Below the pieces are notes generated by a model. That model ran no database searches. It had not been told where the DNA came from and was given only the letters and a program-made list of their open reading frames with translations. A program made the translations under genes and the position numbers. A stretch of 64,000 nucleotides of DNA from CAWIJJ01 sp963836425. Lineage in GTDB: Bacteria; Acidobacteriota; Terriglobia; Bryobacterales; Bryobacteraceae. This document shows positions 62,230 to 64,000 of the stretch, piece after piece. Where the stretch lies: positions 372,001 through 436,000 of the forward strand of contig CAWIJJ010000007.1 of NCBI GenBank assembly GCA_963836425.1, given 5' to 3'. Each line of letters begins with the position of its first letter. The first letter of the stretch is position 1.

Positions 62230-63248
62230 TGACCGACCCTCGACGACCTTGGAAAAAGAGGTTTCCAGGTGTCCGACTGATATTGAATTATGGGGAGCGT
62301 GTTGTCCGGTGTGTTGCTGTACGTGACAATGAGCGCCCCGGTTCGTCGCCAGCCAAACGGGCCATAGGGAATAATCGCATCGTGTTCAGGAGTGCCGCCT
62401 GAGACATTCAGGTACACCTGTTTTATTGTTTCGCGAACATCGGCAAAGAACTGCGGCTCGTTTGGATCTGGAACGGGTGCCACAAAAGAGTGCATTGGCA
62501 GATCAAGCACCGGATCGAAAGAAACGTTGGGAAAATCGGCAACGATCTTGCGCCCGCCTTCGACTCCACGAGGGCACACAACCAACGGCACGAGTAGCAC
62601 TTTCATCGTGGGTGGAAGAGTCGCAAACAACGGCCTTAGGTCATTCATTTGGCTTCCCGAACCCACGACATCTTCGATTAGGACGACGCGGGTTAGTCCG
62701 GCATCGGTCATATGTTTCGTGAGTATTGTTGAGTCGCCCCCGGTGAGAGCTGCCATGGCCCGCCATTCTACTCGGTATTCGATTCCACCGATGCCGTTGG
62801 CGTGATAGAAGTCCGAGATATGGGCACTGTCTGTAATTGGACAAAACCATGTTTGAGAGATCGCGTCCCCAAGAATCCGATCTAAGTTAGGGGCGTCAAA
62901 TGATACGCCTGTCTGTTCGACGAGCCAGCGAGAAATAGGGCCTCGCAGCGCAGCGCGTTGCAGCGCGACGAACTCCTCCCGCCCCAAGAAGAAGATGTGT
63001 GGGATGAGGCGAAATAGAACCTTCTGTGCAGCTTCTGAAATGCCATTCTCTAGCCAGTCACCGAGGCGCGACCTAAAATCGGGATGCGGCCCCGTTGTTG
63101 GGACGTACTGATCGAATCGCTGCGCGATGAGATACTCGATTTCCGCGTGAAGCGCGTTGAAGTCCAAATCTCCAAGCTCATCAGATGCCCATTTTTGCAC
63201 CTTGTCTGCAATGACGTTCTGCATGAATAACTGTCTCCAGCGGGTCAA
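62226..63248 (-). CDS. Phosphoribosyltransferase-like (PRTase-CE-type) protein
   Basis: 340 residues. The key motif TRVVLIEDVVGSGSQM (about 187-201) is the PRPP-binding loop pattern of type I phosphoribosyltransferases (VVLvDDvxxtGxt). A strand MKVLLVPLVVCPRGVEGG and a C-terminal PYGPFGWRRTGALIVTYSNTPDNTLP are further conserved-looking blocks. The helical N-terminal about 100 residues are not part of a classic PRTase. Family members of this kind (PRTase-CE) have been described by comparative genomics in conflict systems, not metabolism. It is coupled by 4-bp overlaps to the methyltransferase upstream and the ATPase downstream. Confidence 0.78.
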   Translation of the reverse strand: MTRWRQLFMQNVIADKVQKWASDELGDLDFNALHAEIEYLIAQRFDQYVPTTGPHPDFRSRLGDWLENGISEAAQKVLFRLIPHIFFLGREEFVALQRAALRGPISRWLVEQTGVSFDAPNLDRILGDAISQTWFCPITDSAHISDFYHANGIGGIEYRVEWRAMAALTGGDSTILTKHMTDAGLTRVVLIEDVVGSGSQMNDLRPLFATLPPTMKVLLVPLVVCPRGVEGGRKIVADFPNVSFDPVLDLPMHSFVAPVPDPNEPQFFADVRETIKQVYLNVSGGTPEHDAIIPYGPFGWRRTGALIVTYSNTPDNTLPIIQYQSDTWKPLFPRSSRVGQ

Positions 63249-64000
63249 CTGATCAAGGCGGCCTTGATAATCGTTCCGAGGATTCGCGCCATTGGAGGCG
63301 GCACTGCATTTCCAACGACTCGGAACTGGGCGTGTAGCGGTCCGGAAAAGATGAATTCATCCGGAAAACCCTGTATTCGGGCGGCTTCACGAACGCTGAA
63401 CCCTCGGTGAACCGATGGATGCAAGAAATACCGTGGGTCGCCAAATCGTGTATCCACTGTAAACGATGGGCTGTCCGACGCGAGGCGACGGAACTTGCCA
63501 TTGAACGTATGCGTTAGATCGAAGCCACTACCACAGTTTCGGACGAAACCCTTTGCTAACAGGGATTGTAGTAGTGCGTCGGTACGGGGGCCCATTTCAG
63601 ACTGTAGGACTTCGACTGGTACGGGGTCAGCATCGCCCGTGGATCGGACTCGGCGGCGACGGCGGATCTTTAGGAGCGCCGTCAACAGTTGCCGCTCATT
63701 TCGGTTTGTTCGTCCGAAAACCTCGGGAATATCCCAGGTGTGAACGGATTTGGCACCGTCCCGAACATTGCACAGCTTCTGTCCGGGTCGGATGTGTTTA
63801 GCGATTGCTTCGAGCTTACTCGATGGCTCCAGGAAGATCGGCTCGTGGTTTGCAACCGCACCTATCCTTCCAAGCGCATCGCGCAGTACGCCGCCCGGCA
63901 CGTGTGGCATTTCGTCGCTGAGGTGTTTTCCCGTGTGCCACGCCACGAGAATACACCGCTTACGAAATTGGGGCACCCCATGGTCCGTTCCGATGCAAGT
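63245..64000 (-). CDS. Cytosine-5 DNA methyltransferase, C-terminal part (partial)
   Basis: 252 codons visible; the gene enters the window from beyond 64000. Recognisable parts: GVPQFRKRCILVAW (conserved motif VIII region), the target-recognition region, SVREAARIQGFPDEF (motif IX) and QFRVVGNAVPPPMARILG (motif X). The catalytic PCQ motif would lie outside the window. The enzyme methylates cytosine at C5 in a specific sequence. It overlaps the phosphoribosyltransferase-like gene by 4 bp and is probably the first or an early gene of the operon; the nearby vsr fits such a methyltransferase. Confidence 0.92.
   Translation of the reverse strand, partial: TCIGTDHGVPQFRKRCILVAWHTGKHLSDEMPHVPGGVLRDALGRIGAVANHEPIFLEPSSKLEAIAKHIRPGQKLCNVRDGAKSVHTWDIPEVFGRTNRNERQLLTALLKIRRRRRVRSTGDADPVPVEVLQSEMGPRTDALLQSLLAKGFVRNCGSGFDLTHTFNGKFRRLASDSPSFTVDTRFGDPRYFLHPSVHRGFSVREAARIQGFPDEFIFSGPLHAQFRVVGNAVPPPMARILGTIIKAALIS

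Overview
The window looks like a chromosome segment of an acidobacterium, most likely of the Solibacter/Bryobacter type. Grounds: an ADOP-type MacB/FtsX permease, a very large Oar-like TonB-dependent receptor with an N-terminal carboxypeptidase-regulatory domain, a class II ribonucleotide reductase, many signalling proteins and high GC. This placement is inferred from gene content, not from a marker gene.

Layout. 1-7.6 kb: ADOP permease and two degenerate receiver proteins, then nrdJ behind a tandem NrdR-box pair, then a three-gene envelope-stress-like cluster. 7.8-12.4 kb: TonB receptor and a nucleoside-hydrolase-like protein. 12.7-37.9 kb: a signalling and secretion region on the + strand (the multi-receiver protein at 12.7 kb is on the - strand): membrane histidine kinase, dipeptide-type ABC operon, two subtilisin-like (S8) proteases with hexapeptide VWGDN-type C-terminal repeats, an output-less membrane protein built from two copies of the kinase's sensor domain, a TolC-like protein, twin PhnD-like binding proteins, and two kinases. 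The first of these kinases is cut by an intact three-gene IS21 element. 37.9-40.5 kb: a scar of recombination debris (alcohol dehydrogenase remnant split by an end-less IS21 fragment) that truncates both neighbours. 40.5-52.6 kb: a mirror-image region, mostly on the - strand: second dipeptide ABC operon preceded by a GAF/degenerate GGDEF gene, a sigma-54 activator and a PilZ protein (+ strand), an HD-GYP/GGDEF protein with the same membrane sensor domain, and two more VWG-repeat S8 proteases, each carrying one frameshift. 52.8-54.4 kb: a GH32 glycosidase.

54.9-64 kb is a mobile/defence island. It holds a Vsr-type endonuclease, an IS4-like element, and a tightly coupled - strand operon: cytosine-5 DNA methyltransferase (runs off the window), phosphoribosyltransferase-like protein, large P-loop (ORC/CDC6-like) ATPase, and an unrecognised fourth protein. 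An IS66 element has split the fourth gene; removing it with one copy of its 8-bp target repeat restores a perfect 332-codon frame. This operon is my first candidate for an undescribed system. The second is the recurring pairing of VWG-repeat subtilases with a shared multi-pass membrane sensor domain, next to duplicated peptide-type ABC importers and c-di-GMP or kinase outputs.

Frameshifts are frequent (two S8 genes, one ABC ATPase, two transposases, the ADH remnant), so either this genome is decaying here or the assembly contains small indels. Claims that rest on a single frameshift should be read with that in mind.
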